Assembly: GCA_016931185.1 (NCBI GenBank)
Contig: JAFGFI010000068.1
Span: 1 to 34,038, forward strand
Origin: Anaerolineae bacterium
Lineage (GTDB): Bacteria; Chloroflexota; Anaerolineae; B4-G1; SLSP01
DNA: 34,038 nt
Direction of reading: 5' to 3'
Shown here: positions 23,415 to 32,870 of the stretch, piece by piece
Position numbering within the stretch: the first letter of the stretch is position 1
How the letters are laid out: each line of letters opens with the position of its first letter
The notes under the pieces: generated by a model
What the model was told of the DNA's origin: nothing
Seen by the model: the letters and a program-made list of their open reading frames with translations, nothing else
The model's database searches: none
Made by a program: the position numbers and the translations under genes

Positions 23415-26400
23415 ATGTCCCGTAAAACCTGGCTTATTCTAAGTTTTATCGCCGGTGTTGTTGTTCTTATCGTAGGATTGGCAGTCCTGGTGTTTTATTA
23501 CGAGCGTCTTCCCGAGGCGCTTTCGCAGCACGAAACGATTGTCCTGGGGCAAAGCCAACTCGTGCCCGGCAGCAGCGCAGCGATGCGCGTGGTGGTACGC
23601 GATAGCCGGGATGCCTCCCCATTGCCGGAGGCGCGCGTTGAGGTCTCTCTGCGCCCGGCGGATGGAGGTCGCGCGAAATCACTCTTCAAGGGCACAACGG
23701 ATGCTGCGGGCAACGTAGACGTGGCTTTTACCGTACCTGAAAATGTAGACCCTGCTCAGATGCTCGTGATAGAGACAAAGTCTGACCTGGGGTCCGACAA
23801 ACTCGAACAGGCCGTGACGCTGGAGCGCGATTATCGCATTCTCCTGACCACCGATAAACCCCTCTACCAGCCCGGTCAGGTAATCCACATCCGCGCGCTG
23901 GCGTTGAGTACATTTGACCTGCATCCGGCTGCTGCCCAGTCCCTTGAAGTAACCGTAGCCGATGGCAAAGGCAACACTGTCTTCCGCAAGCAACTTACTA
24001 CGTCCGACTTCGGGGTGGCCTCGGTGGACTTCCAACTTGCCAGTGAAGTGAATACCGGCGCATATAAACTGACAACTACGTTGGGCAATACAACTTCCGA
24101 AAAAACCGTCACCGTTGAGCATTACGTGTTGCCCAAGTTCGACGTGAATCTAACCACGGATCGCACCTTCTACCGTCCCGGCGATCACGTCGAAGGCACA
24201 TTGACGGCCAGCTATTTCTTTGGCAAAGACGTGGCGGATAGTACGGTCAAGTTGGAAGGCTACACATTTGACTTCGAGCGCGTGGTGGCAATGACACTCG
24301 AAGGGACAACCGACGCCACGGGGAACTTTGAGTTCAGTTTTGACCTGCCAACCTACATCGCGGGCAGTGAGCTGGAGAGCGGCGGCGCGCGCTTCTACCT
24401 GGAAGCCGCCGTCACCGATAAGGCCGAGCATACCGAAGTAGGACGGCTTTCACTGCCCGTGGCGCAGAATGCCCTGGTTATCAACGCCGTGCTTGAGGGC
24501 GGGCAACCGCGCACTGGGGTCGAGAACATTCTCTACGTGATGGCGAGTTACCCCGACGGCACACCCGCAGAAGCAGATCTCACGGTGAATATTTACGACA
24601 CCGGGGAGATGTTGGAAACACATACCGGAGCGTACGGGCTGGCGGAAGTGCGACTTACACCCACGAACCCTTACCTGTCAATGAACATCCACGCGCGCGA
24701 CGCGGCGGGCGCGGAAGCCTGGCGCGAATTCTACTTTGAGGGCCAATGGGCGGAGGAAAGCGTGCTGTTGCGGCCCGATGCCCCCGTCTACCGCGTGGGG
24801 GAGACAATGGTATTGCGTCTCTTCACCTCTGCGCGGCGCGGCACGGTTTATGTGGACATTGTGCGCGAGGGGCAGACGGTGAGTACGCGGGCAGTCGAGG
24901 TTTCAGGGGGAAAGGCCGAGGTCGCCGTAGACCTGACACCCGACCTTTACGGCACACTGGAATTGCACGCCTACAAGATTCTACGCGATGGCAACATCAC
25001 CCGCGACACGCGACTGGTCGTGGTAGATGAGGCCGATGATTTAACCGTGACCCTCACGCCCGGCGCGGATACATACAAACCTGGGGAGGACGCGATGCTA
25101 GATGTCCAGGTCAGCGGCGCGGACGGTGCGAGTGTTTATTCTGCACTAGGTCTGGCGGTGGTAGACGAGTCCGTCTTCGCCCTGGCGGAGCAGGACCCCG
25201 GCTTTGCCAAGCTCTACTTTATGTTGGAAGCCGAACTGTTGGAGCCAAAGTACGAACTACACGGCTTCAGCATTCCCGAATTGATAGAAGTCCCCTACCC
25301 TATGGACGATCCGGTACTGCACGAGGCACAATCGGGAGCGGGCAAGGCCGCGCTGGCATCCGCGCTTGAACAGGGAGGGAACCCCTTTAGCCTGACGGCC
25401 AACTCCCATCAACAAGCAATGCAGCGCGCTTACCAACGACAGGAGAAGTTTTACACCGTGCTGGCAACGGGCGCCTACGGCGTCGTGCTGCTCATTCTCC
25501 TCACCCTTATGATCATCAGCAGCATTGCCGTCTGGCGCACCAGCCGCTTTTGGGCCAGCCTGGGACTGGCGTTTCTGGCCTTCATCGTCGAGGGATTGCT
25601 CCTGGGCGGATTGACATGGCTGTTGGAGACGTTGTTCTGGCGTTGGTCGGAGGAGATCGGGTTGCTATTCCTGGGCGCGCTGGGATTGGTGGCCCTGGTC
25701 AGTTTCATCGGCCTCATCGTGAACGCCATCACGCGCAAAGATGGCTGGCTCGGCCTGATGGTGGGACTCCTGCCGGTACTGGTGGGCTTCGTCGCCCTGC
25801 TGGCCTTTGCCGCCAGCCAGGGGGATGTCTCCCCAGGAAACGGCGTCATCCTGGCGGGACTATTGTCGCTGGTGTTGTTGCCTCTGGCCTTTCTCACGCG
25901 GGGGATGGGATTTGCCTTTGAGAAACACTGGTTCCCCGCGTTGGCGGCTGCGGGCATCGCGCTGCTCCTCATCCTGGCCCCTGTCTTTGGGGTGCTTTCT
26001 ATGATGTTCACACAGGGGTCGGCGTTCAATGAAGTGAACGCGGATATGGCCGCCGGCGCGATACCCCCAATGGCGGTGGAGCGGCAAGGGATGGCGGTAG
26101 AAGATGGGATGATGGTGTTCGAGATGGAAGAAGTTGTCAAAAGTGAGGCGACTAAGTCGAATGAGGGGATGCCGGGGGACGCCGCTTCACATACTGCACA
26201 GGGAGCCGAACCCCCACGCCTGCGGCAATACTTCCCGGAGACGATGCTCTGGCTGCCTGACGAGGTAACGGACGAGAACGGCGCATTGCGCCTGGAGTTT
26301 CCCGTCGCCGACAGCATCACGACGTGGCGCGTGACCGCGCTGGCTTCCTCGCAAGACGGTCGTCTTGGCAGCGCGACAGATGGACTGCGCGTGTTCCAGG

Positions 26401-28394
26401 ATTTCTTCATTGACCTGGACTTACCCGGCTCGCTGACGGTGGGCGACGAAGTAGCAATCCCGGTGGGCGTATTTAATTATCTACCCGAAGCGCAGTCCGT
26501 GCGCCTGGAAGTACAGCAAGAAAGCTGGTTCACGCTACTGGACGCATCCGAGAAAACCATCGAGATTGCCGCCAACGATATCACCGTGGTTTACTTCCGT
26601 ATCCAGGCATTAGACTTTGGCCGCCAGCCGTTCCAGGTGACGGCATGGGGCAGTCGGATGTCCGATGCCATCCGCAAGGATGTGCGCGTCTTCCCCGACG
26701 GCAAGGAACTGCGCTTCACGGCTTCCGACAAACTGGAAGCGACGGTCGCGGTACAGGAAACCGTCTTGCTCCCGGCAGACGCGATCCCAGGCACGCAGCA
26801 ACTCACCGTCAAAATCTACCCCGGCATCGTCAGCCAGGTAGTAGAAGGATTGGATGCCCTGCTGCGGATGCCCTACGGCTGCTTCGAGCAGACCTCGTCT
26901 ACGACGTATCCCAACATCCTGGTGCTAGACTACCTTAAGACCACCAGGCAAGCGTCGCCCGAAGTGCAAATGCAGGCCGAGGAATACATCAACCTGGGCT
27001 ACCAGCGACTCACAACCTTCGAGGTGCCGGGTGAGTCTGGCGGGTTCAGCCTCTTTGGCAGTTCACCCGCCGACCCGATGCTCACAGCATACGGGTTACA
27101 GGAGTTCGGGGATATGAGCCGCGTCTACGATGTAGATCCTAAGATCATCCAACGCATCGCCGACTGGCTGTTCGCCCACCAGGAAAGCGACGGATCCTGG
27201 AAGGGAGTTGAGGGTTTCCATGAGACAAGCCTGACACTGATGACCGACCAGGTGCAAGTGACAGCCTTCATCGTCTGGGGTTTGGCGGATGCGGGCTACG
27301 CGAGCGACGGGCGCACGGCGCGGGGCGTGAACTTCCTCCGCGAGAGCGCGGCGCAGGTAGAGACAGCCTACGATCTGGGCCTGGTGGCAAACGCGCTGGT
27401 AGCCTACGATGTCGCGCTGGAGGGTAAAGTCACCTCGGCCACGGAGACCGTTCTCAACCGGTTGGCCGAGATGGCACAGCAGGATGGAGAGGCCGTTTAT
27501 TGGGAAGCGGGCCGCGAGACCTATATGGGCGGCTCCGGCAACAGCGGGCAACTGGAAGCCACCGCGCTGGCAGCCCTGGCCTTCATCCGCGCGGACAAAC
27601 ACACCGATCTGGCAAACGCCGCGCTGACCTACCTGGTGCGCAACAAGGACAGCTTTGGCACGTGGGAAACCACATCGGCAACGGTTCTCACACTCAAGGC
27701 TCTGATCGCCAGTGTTAAGTCCGGCGCAGAGGATGCGGACGCGACGGTGACGATCACACTGAATAGCGGGCAGACCAAAACGGTGCAGGTAACACCGGAG
27801 ACCTTCGACGTGGTGCAAATAGCGACGTTCGACGATGTGCCCCTCAACAAAGAAAACGTCGTGGCGATCACGATGGAGGGGAAGGGCAATCTGATGTACC
27901 AGGTCGCGGGCAGCTACTACCTGCCGTGGGACAAGTTGCCTATGTACCCCGAGCTTTTAGAAGAAGGGCAAGACCTGGTCAACATTGATGTGACCTACGA
28001 CCGCGCCGAGTTGGCCGTAAACGATACGGTGGGCGTGGATGTCATTGTCACATTGAACGAGGGCGTCGCCGAATCCGCCATTGTGGATCTTGGCCTGCCG
28101 CCGGGCTTCACGGTCGAGACCGAAGACCTGGCGCGGCTGGTGGCCCAGTTCCAAGATGTACGGGTACAGGAAGCACCTTCCGCCAAAATTGAGCGCTACG
28201 AGCTGACGGGACGGCAGATTATCATCTACGTGAGCGACCTTACCTCCGAGGCTCCGTTGGAATTCAGCTACCGCCTGCGGGCCTCCTTCCCCCTCAAAGC
28301 GCAGACACCCGCCAGCGCGGCGTATGACTATTACAACCCCAGCATAACCGGGGAGAAAGCGCCGCAGATATTGACAGTGGTGGAGGGTGAATAG
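23415..28394 (+). CDS. bacterial alpha-2-macroglobulin with a polytopic membrane insert
   Basis: 1659 aa from ATG 23415, chosen for AAGGAG 7 nt upstream; a longer frame from 23319 has no ribosome site and runs through repeats. An N-terminal signal anchor (about 7-27) is followed by macroglobulin MG domains with TDKPLYQPGQVI and LTTDRTFYRPGDHVEG (MG starts). A block of about seven hydrophobic helices lies near 685-865. Then come the A2M domain (LRQYFPETMLW, then SITTWRVTALAS) and a thioester domain with YGCFEQTS (Cys1156, Gln1159) and GGSGNSGQLEATALAALAF. Bacterial A2Ms are envelope protease traps that bind attackers through the thioester; both thioester residues are kept. The multi-helix insert near the bait region is unusual. 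No penicillin-binding pbpC partner is adjacent. Confidence 0.92.
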   Translation: MSRKTWLILSFIAGVVVLIVGLAVLVFYYERLPEALSQHETIVLGQSQLVPGSSAAMRVVVRDSRDASPLPEARVEVSLRPADGGRAKSLFKGTTDAAGNVDVAFTVPENVDPAQMLVIETKSDLGSDKLEQAVTLERDYRILLTTDKPLYQPGQVIHIRALALSTFDLHPAAAQSLEVTVADGKGNTVFRKQLTTSDFGVASVDFQLASEVNTGAYKLTTTLGNTTSEKTVTVEHYVLPKFDVNLTTDRTFYRPGDHVEGTLTASYFFGKDVADSTVKLEGYTFDFERVVAMTLEGTTDATGNFEFSFDLPTYIAGSELESGGARFYLEAAVTDKAEHTEVGRLSLPVAQNALVINAVLEGGQPRTGVENILYVMASYPDGTPAEADLTVNIYDTGEMLETHTGAYGLAEVRLTPTNPYLSMNIHARDAAGAEAWREFYFEGQWAEESVLLRPDAPVYRVGETMVLRLFTSARRGTVYVDIVREGQTVSTRAVEVSGGKAEVAVDLTPDLYGTLELHAYKILRDGNITRDTRLVVVDEADDLTVTLTPGADTYKPGEDAMLDVQVSGADGASVYSALGLAVVDESVFALAEQDPGFAKLYFMLEAELLEPKYELHGFSIPELIEVPYPMDDPVLHEAQSGAGKAALASALEQGGNPFSLTANSHQQAMQRAYQRQEKFYTVLATGAYGVVLLILLTLMIISSIAVWRTSRFWASLGLAFLAFIVEGLLLGGLTWLLETLFWRWSEEIGLLFLGALGLVALVSFIGLIVNAITRKDGWLGLMVGLLPVLVGFVALLAFAASQGDVSPGNGVILAGLLSLVLLPLAFLTRGMGFAFEKHWFPALAAAGIALLLILAPVFGVLSMMFTQGSAFNEVNADMAAGAIPPMAVERQGMAVEDGMMVFEMEEVVKSEATKSNEGMPGDAASHTAQGAEPPRLRQYFPETMLWLPDEVTDENGALRLEFPVADSITTWRVTALASSQDGRLGSATDGLRVFQDFFIDLDLPGSLTVGDEVAIPVGVFNYLPEAQSVRLEVQQESWFTLLDASEKTIEIAANDITVVYFRIQALDFGRQPFQVTAWGSRMSDAIRKDVRVFPDGKELRFTASDKLEATVAVQETVLLPADAIPGTQQLTVKIYPGIVSQVVEGLDALLRMPYGCFEQTSSTTYPNILVLDYLKTTRQASPEVQMQAEEYINLGYQRLTTFEVPGESGGFSLFGSSPADPMLTAYGLQEFGDMSRVYDVDPKIIQRIADWLFAHQESDGSWKGVEGFHETSLTLMTDQVQVTAFIVWGLADAGYASDGRTARGVNFLRESAAQVETAYDLGLVANALVAYDVALEGKVTSATETVLNRLAEMAQQDGEAVYWEAGRETYMGGSGNSGQLEATALAALAFIRADKHTDLANAALTYLVRNKDSFGTWETTSATVLTLKALIASVKSGAEDADATVTITLNSGQTKTVQVTPETFDVVQIATFDDVPLNKENVVAITMEGKGNLMYQVAGSYYLPWDKLPMYPELLEEGQDLVNIDVTYDRAELAVNDTVGVDVIVTLNEGVAESAIVDLGLPPGFTVETEDLARLVAQFQDVRVQEAPSAKIERYELTGRQIIIYVSDLTSEAPLEFSYRLRASFPLKAQTPASAAYDYYNPSITGEKAPQILTVVEGE

Positions 28395-28426
28395 ATGATA
28401 AAGTGACAAGGTGAAGGGATGATATT

Positions 28427-28468
28427 ATACAGGTGCGTTGCACTTAAGAAAGTGCAACGCACCTGTAT
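28427..28468 (+). terminator. intrinsic terminator, 19-bp stem and T-run
   Basis: A perfect stem (ACAGGTGCGTTGCACTT with its complement, plus two outer A-T pairs) around a 3-nt AAG loop, followed at 28468-28474 by seven T. It lies 33 nt after the alpha-2-macroglobulin stop codon and just before the convergent kinase gene's end. The right-arm sequence recurs at 22267-22283. Confidence 0.85.
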
Positions 28469-28490
28469 TTTTTTGTTTGTAGATCAAAAT

Positions 28491-31076
28491 TCAATAGGTT
28501 AATGCGTACAAGATACAGGCCAATATTATCAGGATTAACAACGCGAAGCCATAGCTCAACACAATACCAATACGCGACCCAAGCCGTAGCCGTAAGGCAA
28601 TACGCAGACCACTCACAATACTTAAAAAGCTAAATCCCCCCACAACTACACCCGTTAAGCTGTGAATGATAAGCGCAACCACATACTTGATCCAAATGAG
28701 ATCCCTCTCGAAACCAAAACCCTGGAGATTAAATGTGATCCAGGCAATCAGCGCGGTGCTCAGGGCGAGAAATGTACCAATGGTAGGGCCATAAGCAGCA
28801 AGGGTTGCGTAACCCGTATTGCGCGCCAGGGAAAGTGTATAAAAGTTGGTCAACATATTCAGAAAGAATACATCCCATAACAACAACCCCGTAAAGCGGC
28901 TCATCACCCGGCCCTTCCCAAACGGCAATACATAGGGGAAAAAATGACCTATCCCTAAACTTAACAGGGGCAGTAGTAACCAATACTCACGAACAACCAG
29001 GGTAATCCCTTTTTGAAAGTAGGCAAGCCCCCGCAACCACGAAGGCGATAAAGAGGAAGCGGGTTGGACAGCGACAACCTGGGTCAATTCAGTGCAGAAC
29101 ATCCCCATATCGGCATAACGCGCTGCGGGATCAGGTTCGCGCGCCTTCTCAATCACGATGTCTAACAATGGTGTCACACCTACAATACATGCACTAAGGG
29201 GGTGATACATCCCCTCACCAGGATGTTGCCCGGTAAGCATTTCATAAAACACCGTTGCCAGTGCATAAATATCCGTCCGCGTGTCAATGGCCCCTCCTAT
29301 TTGTTGCTCAGGCGACATATAGCGGACGGTTCCGGTCGCCATGCCCACTATCGAAGGCTGGCCGGCTGCCAACTCAGCAGCCAGACCAAAATCAATCACT
29401 TTGGCCTGGCCATCCACAAGGAAAATGTTTTCGGGCTTGATATCGCGGTGAATGATGCCTTTCTGATGTGCCACCTGTAATGCTCCGCCCACTTGTTTTA
29501 CAATCTCGTGCGCGGCGTCCAGCGAGAAGGGACCTCGTTCTTTGAGCAAATGTGCAATGGTCTGGTCACCCAGGTATTCCATCACGATGAACTGCTGGCC
29601 CTGGTACTGTTGAGATTCAAGGTAACGCACAATACGCCCATCCTGCACTTTTTGAAGCAGCATAGCCTCACGCCGAAAGCGCATAGCTATCCTTTCGTTG
29701 TACATATAGGCGCGTTTAACCAGCTTAATAGCCACCGGCTGTTGCGTCTGTGTATCATAGGCGCGATACACCACCCCCATCCCCCCCTGTCCCAGTACAG
29801 CCTGAATGGTATAGCGAGCGGGGAACAATGCCAGGAAAGGCTTCAAGTCGATAGCCCGTTGATAAGCCTGCAAAGCCGCATCTAGTTTTTGTCGCTTCAG
29901 GGGTTCCCACTCAGTAGCACTTTGCGCGAGATAAACATAGTGGAGATTGTGATATGCTTCTGCCAGTTCAGGTTGTATCGCCAGTGCGCGTTGATAGTAA
30001 GACTCAGCCTTCTCATAGTTTTGACGAACGTATTCGATATTGCCCTGGCGCAACCACATCGTGGCGGCTTCAACCGAATCCTCTAATCCGATTGCCAGGC
30101 GTTCATAAGCGGCCCGCATTGCTTCCAAATCGCGCACTTGCTCGGCACTTAGCAGGGGGACATCGGATTGCTCCACCAACTCTCCCACTCCCAGCGTTTC
30201 CAACACACGATTCATAATCCGGGTATGCGCTGTTAAATCCGTCTGAGTAACAGGGGCTGCCTGGGAAATAACTTCCAGATCAGGTAACACAATGGTATCA
30301 TGCCGGAGTGCCGCCACTTCCTGGGCGAGGGTATACAAAAAGTGGGTAGGATCGGTAATGATAGGTGTAATGCCCAACGTCTCCCAATACAGCGCGCCTT
30401 CAGGATGCTGCAGCGACTGTACTATAAAGGCCCGGTGACGATGTTGGGCCTGTTGTTGACGGACTTTGTAATAACTTTGGATAAACACTGCATCATAATC
30501 AATCGCATAGCCCACCATTAACAACTCATACCGCGCCATCAGATGCTGTAACTCCCCCAACAACAAGTCCTCGTTAAAGACTTCAAATTGGTGATCCTGC
30601 GTAATCACCAGGCTATCAGGCTGGGCCAGAGTTCCATAAGGTTTGTAAAGTATCAGGCGCCGGTCTGCAGTATATCCTAAATCACTAGCCGAACACACAA
30701 CATTATACGTTATCCCTTGCGCATCCAGCGCGCGTTCCAACAGTCGATCCCAACCCACATAAACTATGGCAGGAAAGGGGATACGCGCGATGATCTCGTG
30801 GATAGGAAGGGGTTGATAGACACTATCATCCAGGCGTTTGCGCAAATAGCTGATCAACTCGTATTTGTCAAAACGGTGTTGATAGATCTGGGCGATACGG
30901 GGCAAGGGGCGATATTGCCCCCGGTAATTACATTGAGCAGCTAACTCATCGGCAATCTGCCAACTGGTAGGCAGTCCCTGATACCCACCCGCCGACTCTG
31001 ATATATCCGGGCCTAGAAAGAGAATGCAATTTCTCTCTGCAATTTGCCGCGCCAGTTCTTGAAATATGCTATCCAT
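28491..31076 (-). CDS. SIR2-like/TPR/Ser-Thr protein kinase fusion with C-terminal membrane domain
   Basis: 861 aa. Residues 1-260 resemble the SIR2_2 Rossmann domain: CILFLGPDISES (Gly22), then IVYVGWDRLLERAL, LYKPYGTL and LMVGYAIDYD. The usual TTN(Y)D Asn and KLHG His positions appear as Gly108 and Tyr147, so NAD hydrolysis is unlikely. About 340-425 holds TPR-like helices (YYQRALAIQPELAEAYHN). About 427-690 is a PknB-type kinase with GQGGMGVVY, VAIK (Lys451), HRDIKPEN (Asp545), DFG (Asp562) and GTVRYMSPEQ, all intact. About 715-861 has roughly five TM helices, Yip1-like in feel. So an intact kinase is tied to a degenerate SIR2 module and the membrane. It follows the lipoprotein gene by 67 nt, with a weak ribosome site. 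Confidence 0.9.
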   Translation of the reverse strand: MDSIFQELARQIAERNCILFLGPDISESAGGYQGLPTSWQIADELAAQCNYRGQYRPLPRIAQIYQHRFDKYELISYLRKRLDDSVYQPLPIHEIIARIPFPAIVYVGWDRLLERALDAQGITYNVVCSASDLGYTADRRLILYKPYGTLAQPDSLVITQDHQFEVFNEDLLLGELQHLMARYELLMVGYAIDYDAVFIQSYYKVRQQQAQHRHRAFIVQSLQHPEGALYWETLGITPIITDPTHFLYTLAQEVAALRHDTIVLPDLEVISQAAPVTQTDLTAHTRIMNRVLETLGVGELVEQSDVPLLSAEQVRDLEAMRAAYERLAIGLEDSVEAATMWLRQGNIEYVRQNYEKAESYYQRALAIQPELAEAYHNLHYVYLAQSATEWEPLKRQKLDAALQAYQRAIDLKPFLALFPARYTIQAVLGQGGMGVVYRAYDTQTQQPVAIKLVKRAYMYNERIAMRFRREAMLLQKVQDGRIVRYLESQQYQGQQFIVMEYLGDQTIAHLLKERGPFSLDAAHEIVKQVGGALQVAHQKGIIHRDIKPENIFLVDGQAKVIDFGLAAELAAGQPSIVGMATGTVRYMSPEQQIGGAIDTRTDIYALATVFYEMLTGQHPGEGMYHPLSACIVGVTPLLDIVIEKAREPDPAARYADMGMFCTELTQVVAVQPASSLSPSWLRGLAYFQKGITLVVREYWLLLPLLSLGIGHFFPYVLPFGKGRVMSRFTGLLLWDVFFLNMLTNFYTLSLARNTGYATLAAYGPTIGTFLALSTALIAWITFNLQGFGFERDLIWIKYVVALIIHSLTGVVVGGFSFLSIVSGLRIALRLRLGSRIGIVLSYGFALLILIILACILYALTY

Positions 31077-31143
31077 TCATTTAAAATTTTCTACGCATCC
31101 TCTGCGCCTCTCTGCGATAAAAGGACTTTTTTCAGGAACGTCA

Positions 31144-32664
31144 CTAATTACATCCAAAGATACAGAACGCCGTCCGGTATTCTTCAGGATCATTGCATGG
31201 TGGGGAGGGAATAATAATCACAGGGACTTCAGGGACACAGTATGTGAAGATAATGACATCAAGAAACATATAAGCAGCGCGCGGAGCTTCCAATATAGGT
31301 TCACCTGCCTCAAGATCAATCCATTGTCCCTTCCCTTCTGCAGGTTCAAGCCATATATAGTAAAGAGAAAGATCCACGGAAACCAGTTGCCCTATAAAAA
31401 TCTCATCCTCGACGCTTAATACATCCAGGCGATAACTTCCCGGTTCTAAGGTCACGACGTTTCCTTCTCCATCCACAATCGGACCTTCCATCGGGGCCAA
31501 AACTTCCATAACGACAACTCCAAACGCGATCGCAGGCGAGCGGTCAAAGATGTTCAGAAAGGGAGAGGCTGCGGCCACCACATAGTTCGGGCGACATTCA
31601 CCGGCCTCGTTTTTCCAAAGTGTATCTGCACAATACCTAATTTCCTCGGCGCCCTGTATGTCCGCAAAAGCACCCGCCACATTGACATTGCCGGCAGTGG
31701 GAAGCAATTTATTACGGAGCATGTCAGTAACAGCACGCGCGGCAATTTCTGTCGCCTGTTCTCCGAATAGCACAGGAAAATCCAGGCAGGCTTGCATTTC
31801 AATCTGCGAGAAACATATTTGCTTTTCCACAACAAAAGCATAGGGATCTTTCACGCCACGTGAAAGCGCGTGTAGACGCCATTGCCCTTCATATACCTCG
31901 CCATTATCTCCCACAAGCACATATAGGCCCTCACCCCAGAGTAACACACTGTAGATCCCCGGAAAAATATCTCGTTCCGGATTGGACAAGGGTTGGTATA
32001 CAACCAAGCTACCGATAAACAAAGGCCCCTCCCACTCGCGTGGATCATGCAAAAGGCGATCTATGTCTTGAGCCAAATCAGAGTTCAGAGAGACCAACTG
32101 AAAAAGTGTACCCGAATCAGGTAGTGCATACGTTGTTGCCCGCGCCAGGTTAAAAGCATCTTCAGCATATTCTAATGCGGCCCAATATTCTAAATCTAAG
32201 GGCGGTATGACATCAGGCACGTAAGCTTCAAGGGAGCGACGTAAAGCCTCTATATCGAATCTGTCTGCAGGCACAGGGGGCTTGCCCAATTGCCTCTCTT
32301 TCAGGAGAAGCAGAGGCGTCACTATCTTGTCAAGAGGGATTTCCTCCGGATCAACCAGCCCATTTAACTCGGAAATTGGGATAGCGGTAGCAGTGGCCGG
32401 GAGAGGCACTTCTGTTACAGTTGGAACTGGGGATGGTGTATACGTCGGGGTTGGGGTTGGGGTATGAGTCTCCGTCAACGTTGGGGTCAGTGTGTAAGTC
32501 GGAGAGGGTGTATCCATCAAGGTTAATGTAGGAGTCTGCGTTGGTGTTATGGTGGGGGTAGTACAGCCACTACTCCATACAACTACAAACACGAGTACGA
32601 AAAACCAGGGCAATCGTCCACACGCATTTGCAATACCGGACTTTTCATCTTGCAATGCCAACAT
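31144..32664 (-). CDS. lipoprotein with Thr/Pro-rich linker and unknown C-terminal domain
   Basis: 506 aa from ATG 32664, chosen because a full AAGGAGG lies 6 nt upstream; a GTG eleven codons earlier runs through that ribosome site. A hydrophobic helix ends in the lipobox VVWSSGC (Cys34), so the protein is lipid-anchored outside the membrane. A linker of about 60 residues rich in TPT, TYTPSP and similar follows (about 35-95), the kind of spacer common on Chloroflexota exported proteins. The remaining about 400 residues have no motif I recognise; two Cys-rich points (RYCADTLWKNEAGECRP and the FCIFGCN end) might form disulfides. It is first in a unit with the SIR2-like kinase, so it may be the external half of that signalling pair. 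That is inference. Confidence 0.8.
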   Translation of the reverse strand: MLALQDEKSGIANACGRLPWFFVLVFVVVWSSGCTTPTITPTQTPTLTLMDTPSPTYTLTPTLTETHTPTPTPTYTPSPVPTVTEVPLPATATAIPISELNGLVDPEEIPLDKIVTPLLLLKERQLGKPPVPADRFDIEALRRSLEAYVPDVIPPLDLEYWAALEYAEDAFNLARATTYALPDSGTLFQLVSLNSDLAQDIDRLLHDPREWEGPLFIGSLVVYQPLSNPERDIFPGIYSVLLWGEGLYVLVGDNGEVYEGQWRLHALSRGVKDPYAFVVEKQICFSQIEMQACLDFPVLFGEQATEIAARAVTDMLRNKLLPTAGNVNVAGAFADIQGAEEIRYCADTLWKNEAGECRPNYVVAAASPFLNIFDRSPAIAFGVVVMEVLAPMEGPIVDGEGNVVTLEPGSYRLDVLSVEDEIFIGQLVSVDLSLYYIWLEPAEGKGQWIDLEAGEPILEAPRAAYMFLDVIIFTYCVPEVPVIIIPSPPCNDPEEYRTAFCIFGCN

Positions 32665-32789
32665 CCCGACCCTCCTTATTGATACGATACCCGCCACAAG
32701 TTAAAAGTTCTCGAATTGAAGAATCACACGCCGGTTAAGTTTCCGCTTCCCTACCTCAAGTATAAGGTCACCAGTGCAAAATGTCAAAA

Positions 32790-32817
32790 CTATGACGCCT
32801 CCCGGGGGGCGTCATAG
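32790..32817 (-). terminator. intrinsic terminator of the VOC-family gene
   Basis: CTATGACGCC (32790-32799) pairs with GGCGTCATAG (32808-32817), and the inner bases continue the near-palindrome (14-bp half, one G-T pair). On the minus strand the stem is followed by TTTTGACATTTTGC, a T-rich tract. It lies 53 nt after the VOC stop codon and upstream of the lipoprotein gene. Confidence 0.7.
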
Positions 32818-32870
32818 CTTCGCATTTCTATATGTAGCCGCGCTTTCCATAGCGCGTTTGGCGGCAACCT

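Noticed and set aside
25475..26410. 311-codon open frame on the minus strand
   Set aside because: It is the complement of the alpha-2-macroglobulin gene's membrane-helix and bait region; the translation is rich in Ser, Arg and Pro with no family features.
27096..27818. 240-codon open frame on the minus strand
   Set aside because: Antisense to the thioester domain coding sequence, which is clearly the real gene; no ribosome site or recognisable motif.
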